Notes under the pieces: generated by a model | What the model saw: only the letters and a program-made list of their open reading frames with translations | Databases searched by the model: none | What the model was told of the DNA's origin: nothing | Shown: positions 52,253-62,525 of the stretch, one piece after another | Position numbering within the stretch: the first letter of the stretch is position 1 | How the letters are laid out: the number at the start of each line of letters is the position of its first letter | Position numbers and translations under genes: made by a program | NCBI GenBank assembly: GCA_024234435.1 | Contig: JACKOF010000001.1 | Span: 1,426,001 to 1,490,000, forward strand | Direction: 5' to 3' | Source: Pseudomonadales bacterium | GTDB lineage: Bacteria > Pseudomonadota > Gammaproteobacteria > Pseudomonadales > Porticoccaceae | Length of the DNA stretch: 64,000 nucleotides

Positions 52253-52926
52253 CTAACGGCAGATTAAAGATGAGCGAGTTACAAGCCGTTTTATTTGACC
52301 TTGATGGCACACTGCTGGACACTGCACCGGACTTCGCCACTGCGCTTAATCGCCTGCTGGTCGCCAGAAACAAACAGCCGCTGCAATTAACGAATGTCCG
52401 CCAGCTAGTCAGCAATGGGTCGGCCGGAATCATTGAGTTTGCCTTCAAGCTACCCAGAGAACATACCGAGTTCGAGCCTCTGCGTCAGGAATTACTGACT
52501 TATTATCTGGATACTCTAGCGGATCAGACTTGTCTGTTTCCCGGTATGAATGAGGTGCTAACAAGACTGGCGGAAAATGCGATTCCCTGGGGAATCGTTA
52601 CCAACAAACCGGAACTCTATACGCTGGAAATATTAAAGCGATTACCCCTGACACCACCTCCCGAAACCGTGATCTGCCCGGATCATGTCTCCCGTACCAA
52701 GCCGGACCCCGAACCCATTCTACTGGCCTGTTCGGAACTGAAAGCAAAACCGGAAAACTGCATTTACGTAGGCGACCACCTCCGTGACATTCAGGCAGGC
52801 CTGAATGCGGGCACCACAACCATTGCCGCCCTCTACGGCTACCTGTCTCATGAAGATCAACCGGATAGCTGGGGAGCGCATTATCAGGTAGCGCATGCTT
52901 CAGAAATAAATGACATTATTTTTTGA
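52249..52926 (+). CDS. mupP: HAD phosphatase, N-acetylmuramic acid 6-phosphate phosphatase MupP (Gph-like)
   Basis: 225 residues. HAD motif I FDLDGTLLDT, motif II WGIVTNKPE, motif III/IV SRTKPDPEP and YVGDHLRDI. Annotated in many genomes as phosphoglycolate phosphatase; the ubiG-[this]-yciK order matches the Pseudomonas gene shown to be MupP of peptidoglycan recycling, so that name is preferred by context. It starts by ATGA overlap with ubiG. Confidence 0.82.
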   Translation: MTNGRLKMSELQAVLFDLDGTLLDTAPDFATALNRLLVARNKQPLQLTNVRQLVSNGSAGIIEFAFKLPREHTEFEPLRQELLTYYLDTLADQTCLFPGMNEVLTRLAENAIPWGIVTNKPELYTLEILKRLPLTPPPETVICPDHVSRTKPDPEPILLACSELKAKPENCIYVGDHLRDIQAGLNAGTTTIAALYGYLSHEDQPDSWGAHYQVAHASEINDIIF

Positions 52927-52983
52927 TACTCCTGTTTACTCTGAAACTCACACACTCTATCGCTGACTTTTTGGAAGACTTGT

Positions 52984-53730
52984 ATGGATCACCGCAACTA
53001 TCACGCACCGAAAGATTTACTGAAAGGCAAAGTCATTGCTGTCACCGGGGCCGGAGATGGCATAGGTAAAGCAGCGGCCCTTGCTTTTGCGGCTCACGGC
53101 GCTACCGTCATTCTGATCGGTCGCACCGTGCAAAAGCTGGAACAGGTTTACGATCAGATTGAGGCTGCTGGCGGCGCTCAACCTGCTATCTACCCTATCT
53201 GCCTGGACGGTGCTACCGAAGAAGACTATCAGGCCATGCATGACAACCTATCCAAGGCGTTTACCCGGCTGGATGGGCTACTACACAACGCTGGCGAACT
53301 GGGACAACGCACGCCCATTGCCAACTACAAGCTGGAAAACTGGCAAAAAGTAATAAACGTGAATGTTACCGCACAGTTCCTGATGACCAAGGCACTGCTG
53401 CCGCTAATGGAAAAATCAGATAGCGCAGCCATCATTTTCACCTCCTCCAGTGTTGGTCGAACCGGCCGACCCTTCTGGGGAGCCTACGCCGTTTCAAAAT
53501 TCGCAACCGAGGGCTTATGTCAGGTGCTGTCAGGTGAATTGGAGGGCACATCAAAGATTCGTGTAAATTGCATAAACCCGGGCGCCACAAGAACCCAAAT
53601 GCGGGCAAAAGCCTATCCCGCAGAAGACCCTAGCACGCTCAAGCATGCCAGTGAAATCATGCCAACCTACTTGTACTTGATGGGCAAGGACAGCGAGGGA
53701 CTTACCGGCCAGTCTCTCGACGCCCAATAA
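52984..53730 (+). CDS. yciK: YciK-family short-chain dehydrogenase
   Basis: 248 residues. NAD(P)-binding TGAGDGIGKAAA, catalytic Ser in TSSSVGRTG and YxxxK in YAVSKFATE. Function not established despite wide conservation. Fourth gene in the mtaD-ubiG-mupP-yciK set; converges on rluB. Confidence 0.92.
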   Translation: MDHRNYHAPKDLLKGKVIAVTGAGDGIGKAAALAFAAHGATVILIGRTVQKLEQVYDQIEAAGGAQPAIYPICLDGATEEDYQAMHDNLSKAFTRLDGLLHNAGELGQRTPIANYKLENWQKVINVNVTAQFLMTKALLPLMEKSDSAAIIFTSSSVGRTGRPFWGAYAVSKFATEGLCQVLSGELEGTSKIRVNCINPGATRTQMRAKAYPAEDPSTLKHASEIMPTYLYLMGKDSEGLTGQSLDAQ

Positions 53731-53762
53731 TTGAGTTTGAGTGCCTGTTTTGAATCAAAAGG

Positions 53763-54611
53763 TTATTGACGACGCCCTCGGGAACGCAGCTTATTTTCAC
53801 GACGCTCACGCTGGCGTTTTTCAGCGGGTAATATGGGGCGCTTTTTAGGTGCCGGCAAACCGGCTTGGTCACACAGATCCGCAATAGCCTGATGCTCCAG
53901 CTCAAGCCACTGCCCCGGCCGGGTATAGGAAGGCAGAAAAATCGGGCCAAACCTAACCCGCTTTAACCTGTTAACTTCGACAGCCTGGGATTCCCAGAGG
54001 CGGCGTACTTCACGGTTGCGACCTTCCATTAAGGCGACGGTATACCAGCGGTTTGCGCCTTTTTTCTGACCCGGGACAATATCGGAAAACTTCGCCACCC
54101 CATCCTCGAGCAATACACCGTCACGAAGTCTCTGCAACATGTCATCATCAACCTCACCATAAACACGCACCGAGTACTCCCGGTCAATGCCACTTGAGGG
54201 ATGCATCAGTTTATTTGCCAACTCACCGTTGTTGGTAAACAACAGCAACCCACTGGTATTGATATCCAGGCGGCCAACCGCAACCCAACGCTCACCCTTG
54301 ATAGCGGGAAGATGATCAAAAACCGTTGGCCGCCCCTCAGGATCTGAGCGGGAGCAAATCTCGCCTTCCGGCTTGTTGTAAAGCAGCACACGGATATCCC
54401 GTCTGGTCGAAGCTCCCTGGAGTCGACGACCATCCACCTCAATGGCATCCTGCTCACCAACCCGATCTCCGAGTGTGGCAATTTTGCCATTCACCCTGAT
54501 GCGCCCATCAGCGATCCAGCGTTCTATCTCACGCCGTGAGCCGTAACCCGCCGCCGCAATGACTTTTTGCAGCTTTTCGGTTTGATTCAAATTATCGGGG
54601 TGATCACTCAT
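53763..54611 (-). CDS. rluB: 23S rRNA pseudouridine(2605) synthase
   Basis: About 282 residues. N-terminal S4 RNA-binding domain (QKVIAAAGYGSRREIERWI), then RsuA-type catalytic motif GRLDINTSGLLLFTN with the Asp nucleophile. C-terminal tail is basic (RQRERRENKLRSRGRR). The ATG overlaps the scpB stop by 8 nt, so it is translated with scpB. Confidence 0.95.
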   Translation of the reverse strand: MSDHPDNLNQTEKLQKVIAAAGYGSRREIERWIADGRIRVNGKIATLGDRVGEQDAIEVDGRRLQGASTRRDIRVLLYNKPEGEICSRSDPEGRPTVFDHLPAIKGERWVAVGRLDINTSGLLLFTNNGELANKLMHPSSGIDREYSVRVYGEVDDDMLQRLRDGVLLEDGVAKFSDIVPGQKKGANRWYTVALMEGRNREVRRLWESQAVEVNRLKRVRFGPIFLPSYTRPGQWLELEHQAIADLCDQAGLPAPKKRPILPAEKRQRERRENKLRSRGRRQ

Positions 54612-55356
54612 TAACTGATCGCTCTTCAATGTGGTCATCAGCCGTCTCACCAAGATTGGCCAATTGCGACCTCCGCAATTCTTCTACGAGTGAGCTATCT
54701 TCCGGCTCTGATCGCTCTGACTCGGGTAGTTCTGGTTCGGACTCACCTGACGACACAGCAGTACTATCGCCCTCAACCCGATCATCAATACCACCATCAA
54801 GGGGCAGCGACATATCAGGGTTAATCTCGTCAATATCCTTGATTTCACTCAGCGGCGGCAGATCATTCAGGCTTTGCAGATCGAAATAATCCAGAAACTG
54901 ACGTGTTGTCGCATAGAGGGCTGGACGACCGGGAACGTCCCGGTGCCCCACCACTCTCACCCACTCTCTTTCCTGCAGCGTTTTGATAATTTGAGAGCTG
55001 ACAGAAACACCTCGGATTTCTTCAATATCACCCCGGGTAATGGGCTGCCGGTAAGCAATCAGGGCCAGTGTTTCCAGCAGGGCACGAGAGTATTTCTGTG
55101 GTTTCTCTTCCCACAGCCGATTAACCCAGTCGGATAACTCCTGACGCACCTGAAAGCGGTAGCCACTACCGGTTTTGGAAAGCTCAAAACCTCTGCCCTT
55201 ACAGCCGTCTTCTATCTCTTCAAGCACAGCCCGGATCTGGTCGCGTGGGGGCGCCTCACCAAGGTCGAACAGCATCTCCATACGCCCGATATCCAGGGGC
55301 CTGCCTGCCGCGAGAAGCGCTCCTTCCAGTATTTGTTTTAACTTATCGTTATCCAT
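54604..55356 (-). CDS. scpB: Segregation and condensation protein B
   Basis: 250 residues: two winged helices (about 5-165; LETLALIAYRQPITRGDIEEIRG is the family hallmark) and a long acidic, Ser/Glu-rich tail. ScpB binds ScpA and SMC in chromosome condensation. Sits 62 nt after scpA. Confidence 0.95.
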   Translation of the reverse strand: MDNDKLKQILEGALLAAGRPLDIGRMEMLFDLGEAPPRDQIRAVLEEIEDGCKGRGFELSKTGSGYRFQVRQELSDWVNRLWEEKPQKYSRALLETLALIAYRQPITRGDIEEIRGVSVSSQIIKTLQEREWVRVVGHRDVPGRPALYATTRQFLDYFDLQSLNDLPPLSEIKDIDEINPDMSLPLDGGIDDRVEGDSTAVSSGESEPELPESERSEPEDSSLVEELRRSQLANLGETADDHIEERSVNE

Positions 55357-55418
55357 CTTCTTAACTCTTTACCTTCAGGTAACCATATCATTGCGCTTGC
55401 GTCATATAACGCTGTCGT

Positions 55419-56249
55419 TCATCTGGCCTTGACGTGAATAGGCCCAAAAGATTCGCTTTGAACAATTTCCACCAGCGCCTCTTTGATCAATTCCATTAAG
55501 GCAAGAAAGGTAACAACAACACCGATACGACCTTCGCTCAACGTAAACAAGCTGACAAAAGGTACGAACTGTTGGCCATCGCGAAGCCTGTCCAATACTT
55601 GCGACATGCGCTCACGGGTGGAGAGTACCTCAAATTGCACATGATGACTTTCAAACATCTCTGCCCGTTTCAGCACGTCTGCCAGCGCCACTATAAGCTC
55701 TCTCATATCCACTTCTGGATGAGGCCGCTCTTTAGTACGGTCCGGCTCACTGGCTGAGGCCTGAAAAACATCTCTGCCGATCCGAGGCAAGGCATCAATA
55801 TCTTCCGCCGCCTGTTTAAAACGTTCATATTCCTGTAATCGCCGGATCAGCTCGGCTCTGGGATCTTCTTCATCTTCCACGGTTTTCTGTCGAGGCAGCA
55901 GCATGCGTGATTTGATCTCGGCCAGCATTGCCGCCATTAGCAAATATTCGGCCACCAACTCGAGCTCAATCGCCTGCATCATCTCAATGTAGGTCATATA
56001 CTGTCTGGTAATTTCCGCCACATTGATTTCAAGCACATTCAGGTTCTGGCGTTTGATCAGATAAAGCAGTAAATCCAGCGGCCCTTCAAACGCCTCCAGT
56101 ATCACTTCCAGCGCTTCTGGCGGGATATACAAATCCTTGGGCAACTGGGTAATACCCTGCCCATAAACCATGGCAAAAGGCATTTCTGCCTGCTCGGGAT
56201 GCGCAGGAGCGACTGGCAAATGGGGTTCAGATGAAGATTCGGTGGACAT
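55419..56249 (-). CDS. scpA: Segregation and condensation protein A
   Basis: 276 residues with the kleisin N-terminal phrase FEGPLDLLLYLIKRQNLNVLEI and a C-terminal winged helix. Bridges SMC heads with ScpB. The combination of ScpAB with no MukBEF fits a Pseudomonas-like lineage, not the enteric one. Confidence 0.95.
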   Translation of the reverse strand: MSTESSSEPHLPVAPAHPEQAEMPFAMVYGQGITQLPKDLYIPPEALEVILEAFEGPLDLLLYLIKRQNLNVLEINVAEITRQYMTYIEMMQAIELELVAEYLLMAAMLAEIKSRMLLPRQKTVEDEEDPRAELIRRLQEYERFKQAAEDIDALPRIGRDVFQASASEPDRTKERPHPEVDMRELIVALADVLKRAEMFESHHVQFEVLSTRERMSQVLDRLRDGQQFVPFVSLFTLSEGRIGVVVTFLALMELIKEALVEIVQSESFGPIHVKAR

Positions 56250-56306
56250 ACGCGCTATTTTTTCGCAAAGGAGGCATTATACCGTTAATGGGCAGAACGA
56301 CCAGAT

Positions 56307-56930
56307 TCACAACTGAAAATCGGTTACGTCGCCCATACCCTCTCGAAGGATGGATATTTCATCGCCACTCATATCGATCACGCTGGTGGGTTCCATTCCA
56401 CAGTAGCCACCATCAATGATCAGCTCCACCTGCCGTTCCAGCACATCGCGGATATCATAAGGATCGGTTAAAGGGTACTCATCCCCTGGCAATTGCAAAG
56501 TGGTACTGATGATCGGCTCGTTCAATTCTTCCAGCAACGCCAGCGCTATCCTGTTTTCCGGTACTCGCAAGCCTATCGTCTTCCTTTTCTGGTGCATAAC
56601 CCGCCTTGGTACTTCGGCAGTAGCCTCCAGAATAAACGTATAAGGTCCTGGTGTATGCGCTTTGATTGAACGGTACAACTGGTTGCTGACCTTGGCGTAT
56701 ACCGCCAATTCAGAGAGATCCCGGCACACCAGCGTAAAGTTATGGTGCTTATCCAGTTTACGAATCAGGCGTATTCGATCCAGTGCTTTTTTATCGCCGA
56801 TATGGCAACCCAGCGCATAAGCCGAATCTGTGGGGTATACCACTACGCCTCCGCGGCGAATGATGTCCACCGCCTGCCGAACCAGGCGTGCCTGCGGATT
56901 ATCCGGATGGATCGCAAAAAACTGACTCAT
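56307..56930 (-). CDS. L-threonylcarbamoyladenylate synthase family (YciO/Sua5/YrdC)
   Basis: 207 residues with VYPTDSAYALGC, ATP/threonine-binding KRKTIGLRVPEN and STTLQLPGDEYP. The YrdC fold binds dsRNA and makes threonylcarbamoyl-AMP for tRNA t6A, though YciO-type members are of less certain activity. First gene of the probable yciO-scpA-scpB-rluB run. Confidence 0.9.
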   Translation of the reverse strand: MSQFFAIHPDNPQARLVRQAVDIIRRGGVVVYPTDSAYALGCHIGDKKALDRIRLIRKLDKHHNFTLVCRDLSELAVYAKVSNQLYRSIKAHTPGPYTFILEATAEVPRRVMHQKRKTIGLRVPENRIALALLEELNEPIISTTLQLPGDEYPLTDPYDIRDVLERQVELIIDGGYCGMEPTSVIDMSGDEISILREGMGDVTDFQL

Positions 56931-57068
56931 ATCAACACTGTTTTCTTAATTGACGAAGAAGTAATGAACTAGTGGACAACGCAGGTGGCTACAGGCTAAC
57001 TGAACGCGGGGCAATTATCACACAGACAATCAAATGTAGGAAATAAAGCTGAGAAGATGGAAAGCAGA

Positions 57069-60000
57069 TTATACCGTTTCCGTTTCACTGTAGTGCAGAA
57101 AAGATTTTTCAAATTCATCGGCAGGTACTGGCCTACTGAGCAGGTATCCCTGAAAAGTATCGCACTGAAGCTCTTTCAGCAATTGCTTCTGAGCCTCGGT
57201 TTCAACACCCTCTGCAACCGTTGTCAAACCCAGACTTTTAGCCAACGCCACAATCCCGGTAACAATGGCTTTGTCATTGGGGTCGGTTTCAATATCAACG
57301 ATGAAGTTCCGGTCAATTTTCAGGACATCAACCGGTAGGCGTTTAATATAATTCAGCGAAGAAAAACCGCTGCCAAAATCATCAATAGCCACGGTCACGC
57401 CCATATCCTTAAGTGCCAGCAACTCCTGCTGATTCTGCTCAGGATTTTCCATGATCATGCTTTCAGTAATTTCCAGCTCCAGAGAATCTGCAGGAATATC
57501 ATATTTATTCAACAATTTGGTGATTTTTTTCTGCAATCCAACTTCAAGCAGCTCCCGCCCGGAAAGATTCACGGCAAGCTTAAAAAGACGCCCCTTCCCT
57601 TGCCACAAGCGAATAAGACGGCAAGCCTCTTCCAGCACCCAGTTCCCAATCTGATTGATCAGCCCGGTTTCCTCTGCCATGGGAATAAATTCTATTGGCC
57701 CCAGCAAACCGTGCTTGGGGTGGTCCCAACGCACCAATGCTTCTGCACCAACAATCGCACCGGTATTCAAATCCATCTGCGGCTGTAAATGCAGTACCAG
57801 CTGATCGTCGTCAATAGCAATTCGCAACTCCCTTTCCAGCTCGAGCCGACGGGCAATTTCATCTTCCATTCCTTCCTGATAGAAACAGAAACCGTTGCGG
57901 GTTTCTTTTGCTGTATACATCGCCGAGTCAGCGTGCTTAAGTAATGATCCGGTATCAGCACCATGCTCCGGAAACATGGAAACGCCAATACTTGTTGTTA
58001 CGAACATTTTCTGTTGCAGAAACACAAATGGTTGAGCCAGGGTTTCACAGATTTTGAGTGCCACTCTGGAGACATCTTCTTCGCTCAAAACACCTTCCAG
58101 CACAATAGTAAACTCATCACCGCCCAAGCGGGCAATAAAGTCCTGATCACGAACACAGCGGCGAATCCTGTCTGCAACTGCTTTTAACAATACATCTCCG
58201 GCATCATGACCCAGGGTGTCGTTGATCATTTTAAAGCGATCCAGGTCCAAAAACAGAATGGCTACCTTTTCGTTTTCCAGATTCGCCCGATTCAGCATCA
58301 CGCGTAGCTGTTGCATGAGCTGGGCGCGATTTGGCAGACCAGTCAACGGGTCGTGATAGGCCAGCTTTTTCACATGCTTTTCAACTTTGCTGGCCTTAAC
58401 CAGCCGCTGCACTCTTTGCTTCATAACAGCAAAGTGCACGGGTTTGGGAATATAATCCGTCGCCCCTGATTTAAAAGCTTCAACAATAGATTCTTCATTG
58501 TCCAGCGCTGTAATCATCAAAATAGGTACATCGGCACCACCCTGCAGTTCCCTGATGCGCTGGCAGGCAACAAAACCGTCAATTTCCGGCATCATGGCAT
58601 CCATCAGAATCAAATCCGGCATGTGCCGCTTACATATCGAAATAGCGTGGATGCCATTACTGGCCTGCTCAATGGCATAGGTTTCACTGTCAAACACATT
58701 GGCCAGAGCCAGCCTCATGGATCGATCATCGTCAACAATCAGAAGGTTGTATGCTTCAGAATGATGGTGCTCTGAAGCCCCGCCAAGCAGTTGGCCTTCC
58801 AGATCCTTACTGAGGGCTTCATATGCTTCTGTCAGTTTATTCAGCTGTTGCCCTGCCTCATCAAGAGCGTTATTGGCACCCATATCCTCCAGTTCTTTAC
58901 TGATGCGCACAACTTTATCAGCACCAAAATTCGCAGCGCTTCCCTTGATGGTGTGAGCCAGTTCGCGGACATGTTTGGCATCACCTTCTGCGAGGGCTGT
59001 TCTCAATGACTGTACATATACCGGCGTATCTTCCAGAAAAGCCTCTATCATCGCGCTGACAACTTCGCCAACACTGTCTCTGAGGTTTTTAAGGACCTGC
59101 GGATCAAAACTTTTCTCGACAAACTGCAATGGGGCAGCAGGCTCGTGCGCAGTCATTACCTCTTCGACAGAGCTTTGCCCCTCAGGGATAGCTTTTAATA
59201 GCGTCTTTCTCAAGTCTTCAAGGCGCAAAGGCTTGGAGAGGAAATCTGTCATACCGCTATCAAGGCACTTTCTAACCTCGTCCTGCCCCGTATTGGCGGT
59301 CATTGCAATGATCGGCAATACCTCGTCACCGGCTTCATACATACGAATCTGGCGCGTAGCCTCATAGCCGTCCATCACTGGCATATGGCAATCCATTAAT
59401 ACAGCGTCATAGCGATGACGAACAATTTCATCAATTGCCTGCTTACCATCAAAACAGACATCGACTTTGCACCCCAGTCGCTCCAGCATTCCCGAGGCAA
59501 CCTGCTGGTTCGGGCGGTTATCATCAACCACCAGGACTTTCTTAATAGAGGTGAATATCTGACTGGGAGATGCGTCCTCTTGAGGGATGTTACTCTGCTT
59601 AGAGGGAACCCCGTTAAGCTGGTTTTGAAAAAAGTCGCGCAACGTATCTGACAACAGCGGCTTCGGAAGCTGTGGAATACCATCATGATCAGAAGCAACA
59701 TCGCTCCAGGGATTAACAAGCAAGGCAATCAACGCTTTAGACAGACTCTCTTCCCTTCTCGTCAACATCAGGAAGTCTTTGCCTTTCAACCCCGGCATTT
59801 CCTGATCAAGCAGAATAACATCAAAATGACTCTCTGAATTGCGGACAAGATCCAGCGCTGACAGACCGGTTTCAGCACACGACACCTGAAACCCCATTTG
59901 TTCAATTTGCTGCTGGGCAAATTCCCGAACAATTGCACTGTCATCCACCACCAATACACGCAAGTCACCTAATGGTTGATCAGCAATAACCTCGCCTTCA

Positions 60001-61541
60001 TCCAGAGACACCGCTGTTGGAGATTGCATTAACGGTATAGAGAACCAGAAAACACTGCCTGAACCGATATCACTGGTAACATCAATATTTCCACCCATCA
60101 GCTCAACAATCTGACGACTGATGGACAAACCCAAACCGGTGCCACCATACTCTTTGGTTGTCGAGGAATCAGCTTGAGTAAACGCTTCAAAAATTTTCTG
60201 CTGGTTTTCCGGACTGATACCGATACCCGTGTCCACCACTTCAAAACAGAGCGCCTGATCGCCACTATCACCAACTAACATTTTGACCCGAATGCAAACC
60301 TGTCCCTTCGAGGTAAACTTGATGGCATTACCCACCAGATTAATCAACACCTGGCTCAATCGCGAGGCGTCTACGTAGGCAACATTGGGCACATCCTTGG
60401 CAACGATATAACCCAGATCCAGCTTTTTCTTTAATGCAGAACTGGAAAGTAAATTAACCACATCGTCCAGCAGCTCGTGGATGTAACTGTCTACCGGAAC
60501 AATTTCGATTTTCTGGGCTTCAATTTCAGAAAAATTCAAAATATCATCAATTAATTCAAGCAGGTTTTCGCCCGACTGCTTCGCTGTCTCAACATACTCC
60601 TTCTGCTTGGCGTTAAGCCCCATCGTCATCAACAATTCCATCATGCCAAGCACGGCATTCATTGGAGTTCTGAGTTCATGTGTTACGTTTGCCGCAAATT
60701 CCCCTTTGACTCGCGCTGACTCCAGAGCCGCATCCCGCGCATGCATCAACTGCCCTTCACGTTTTTCAAGCACTTCCATCATGGTATTAAAAGCGTGTTG
60801 CATGTTGACAATATCGACAGGCCCTCTCAGCTCTGCACGAGCCTGGCTGTCACCGCCTTCGGCCCGCTTCATCACCTGGGATAGCCTTTCCAGAGGGTTC
60901 GTGATTCTGCGAGACAACATAATCAACAACAGCAACAACACGGCACCAACAATGATGGAGATAGCCAGATTACTTTGCAGAATACTGCTCTGCATTTCTC
61001 TAAGAGCCTGTTGACCAATACTGATGGTGACAAAACCCAGAGGGAGGGCTCCCTGAGACTCTTCACCTTCGCCATAAATTTCAGACCAGTCATCGCCCTG
61101 CAAATCATCTGATAGCGACTGAGCCATGAACGTCCATTGATCCTGGCTGTCCAGGGATACCAGCTGGGTTTTCTTTTCAGAAGTCTCGTCAAATAGCTTC
61201 AGGGAACTGTCAATCTCTCCCGACTGATAAAGAACTGTGCCTTCAATCGTGGTTATCCGAATACCAATAACCCCGGGAAACTCCCTGATGCCATCACCGA
61301 CATCTTTTGCCAACTCGTTGCTTTGATAAAGCAACGCCAATTTGCTTTGCTGTGCAAAAGATTCTGCAATTTTCAGCCCTTGCTGTATCTGCTGATTACG
61401 CACCATTTCATTGGAGATATTGGTCACGCCCAGAGAAGTCGCAAGAGCAAGCACTAGAATACCCAGTGTAAAGCCAATCGCCAGCTGTTTGCGAAACGTC
61501 AGCGTGCGTGGTTTGGTTTTAGTGCTTTCCGGTTCAGCCAA
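57069..61541 (-). CDS. Giant hybrid sensor kinase: HAMP-HisKA-HATPase-REC-REC-HPt-REC-GGDEF-EAL
   Basis: 1490 residues from a TTG (no ATG before the first membrane helix). Order: TM about 18-40, periplasmic/sensor part to about 185, TM about 190-212, HAMP about 212-265, HisKA with His288 (THELRTP), HATPase (N405, DTGIGI 437-442), REC1 (Asp579), REC2 (Asp717), HPt (His863, AHTIKGSAAN), REC3 (Asp981), GGDEF (1140-1144) with I-site RDQD, and EAL (1267-1269) with DDFGSGFSS. Every phosphorelay and c-di-GMP residue checked is intact. It joins a BarA-like kinase to a c-di-GMP output in one chain. It starts 2 nt after an ABC_sub_bind gene and 3' of a TonB receptor. Confidence 0.93.
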   Translation of the reverse strand: MAEPESTKTKPRTLTFRKQLAIGFTLGILVLALATSLGVTNISNEMVRNQQIQQGLKIAESFAQQSKLALLYQSNELAKDVGDGIREFPGVIGIRITTIEGTVLYQSGEIDSSLKLFDETSEKKTQLVSLDSQDQWTFMAQSLSDDLQGDDWSEIYGEGEESQGALPLGFVTISIGQQALREMQSSILQSNLAISIIVGAVLLLLLIMLSRRITNPLERLSQVMKRAEGGDSQARAELRGPVDIVNMQHAFNTMMEVLEKREGQLMHARDAALESARVKGEFAANVTHELRTPMNAVLGMMELLMTMGLNAKQKEYVETAKQSGENLLELIDDILNFSEIEAQKIEIVPVDSYIHELLDDVVNLLSSSALKKKLDLGYIVAKDVPNVAYVDASRLSQVLINLVGNAIKFTSKGQVCIRVKMLVGDSGDQALCFEVVDTGIGISPENQQKIFEAFTQADSSTTKEYGGTGLGLSISRQIVELMGGNIDVTSDIGSGSVFWFSIPLMQSPTAVSLDEGEVIADQPLGDLRVLVVDDSAIVREFAQQQIEQMGFQVSCAETGLSALDLVRNSESHFDVILLDQEMPGLKGKDFLMLTRREESLSKALIALLVNPWSDVASDHDGIPQLPKPLLSDTLRDFFQNQLNGVPSKQSNIPQEDASPSQIFTSIKKVLVVDDNRPNQQVASGMLERLGCKVDVCFDGKQAIDEIVRHRYDAVLMDCHMPVMDGYEATRQIRMYEAGDEVLPIIAMTANTGQDEVRKCLDSGMTDFLSKPLRLEDLRKTLLKAIPEGQSSVEEVMTAHEPAAPLQFVEKSFDPQVLKNLRDSVGEVVSAMIEAFLEDTPVYVQSLRTALAEGDAKHVRELAHTIKGSAANFGADKVVRISKELEDMGANNALDEAGQQLNKLTEAYEALSKDLEGQLLGGASEHHHSEAYNLLIVDDDRSMRLALANVFDSETYAIEQASNGIHAISICKRHMPDLILMDAMMPEIDGFVACQRIRELQGGADVPILMITALDNEESIVEAFKSGATDYIPKPVHFAVMKQRVQRLVKASKVEKHVKKLAYHDPLTGLPNRAQLMQQLRVMLNRANLENEKVAILFLDLDRFKMINDTLGHDAGDVLLKAVADRIRRCVRDQDFIARLGGDEFTIVLEGVLSEEDVSRVALKICETLAQPFVFLQQKMFVTTSIGVSMFPEHGADTGSLLKHADSAMYTAKETRNGFCFYQEGMEDEIARRLELERELRIAIDDDQLVLHLQPQMDLNTGAIVGAEALVRWDHPKHGLLGPIEFIPMAEETGLINQIGNWVLEEACRLIRLWQGKGRLFKLAVNLSGRELLEVGLQKKITKLLNKYDIPADSLELEITESMIMENPEQNQQELLALKDMGVTVAIDDFGSGFSSLNYIKRLPVDVLKIDRNFIVDIETDPNDKAIVTGIVALAKSLGLTTVAEGVETEAQKQLLKELQCDTFQGYLLSRPVPADEFEKSFLHYSETETV

Positions 61542-61543
61542 AA

Positions 61544-62491
61544 TTATCTCGCTGGCAACAACAAATCGATATTGCTTTTCATTTCGTTAGTCAATTCAAT
61601 CGCGAGGTGACGACTGGTTCTCTCGTTAACCGCGATCAGTACATCTTTCAACGGCATCATGCCCGACAGCTTTTCTCCAGAAAGTGTTTCATTGGCAAGC
61701 CTCCCCAGGCTCGCCCCCATTCCCCTGTTGTCCGGATAAACCGCAAACAGCATACCCCGCTTCACATGCAAGGGGTTTGAAGAAAACATCACCAAATTTT
61801 TTTGCCATGCGGTATTCAGCGCCAAGGACAAAACGGCATTATCCAACAGTCTCGAACCTGGCAAAACCCAGATCGCATCACCTTCAACAGCGTCATCCAG
61901 CACCTGACGGTAGGCACTGGCTCCCTGCTGCAGGTCATCACACTCACTGATTTCCAGTATTATTTTACGCTTTTCCAGATAGCGCTTTGCCACAGAGAGC
62001 ATAGGATCGAGTCTGCCTCGCTGCCTGATGACATACACTTTTTTCACCCCCGGTGAAAAGCTCAACATCTGCCCCAACACAACTTCCGCATCTGGAATCA
62101 TGGAAACACCCGTAATATGCTCCTCCGTTTCCGCAACAGCACCCAATAGCACAGGGGGTGCGCTGTTGGATGATTTATAAAGGTCATAACTGCGATTCCC
62201 CAGCGCCAAAATCACCTGCGGATTATGCACCTGCAGCCCTGAAGCAATAGTTTCAGGAGTGTCACTCTTTTGCACGCGTAAACGTCTGGTTGTACCGTTG
62301 AACTGCTCATCAAATCCTAAAACAATATCATCAAACACCTTCGAGAAGGGTTCTCTAATCTGGGGGTAAATCACAAGTGCCACTGAATTACCTTCCTGGG
62401 AAAAGGATACTGAGGAAAATAAAAGCAACGAAAGCAACACTTTGAAAAAAAAGTGTCGCCTTCGCATTAAGAAGATTAGCAGAGTATGCAT
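61544..62491 (-). CDS. Periplasmic ABC_sub_bind-type solute-binding protein
   Basis: 315 residues. Signal peptide (FFFKVLLSLLLFSSVSFSQ), then a two-lobed Rossmann-like binding fold with phrases AVAETEEHITGVSM and VEGDAIWVLPGSRLLDN typical of ABC_sub_bind proteins. AAGG is 6 nt before the ATG. No permease or ATPase follows; instead the next gene, 2 nt on, is the large sensor kinase, so it probably presents a ligand to the sensor. Confidence 0.85.
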   Translation of the reverse strand: MHTLLIFLMRRRHFFFKVLLSLLLFSSVSFSQEGNSVALVIYPQIREPFSKVFDDIVLGFDEQFNGTTRRLRVQKSDTPETIASGLQVHNPQVILALGNRSYDLYKSSNSAPPVLLGAVAETEEHITGVSMIPDAEVVLGQMLSFSPGVKKVYVIRQRGRLDPMLSVAKRYLEKRKIILEISECDDLQQGASAYRQVLDDAVEGDAIWVLPGSRLLDNAVLSLALNTAWQKNLVMFSSNPLHVKRGMLFAVYPDNRGMGASLGRLANETLSGEKLSGMMPLKDVLIAVNERTSRHLAIELTNEMKSNIDLLLPAR

Positions 62492-62525
62492 CCCTGTCCT
62501 TGCTAGATTAACGACAACTCATCAG

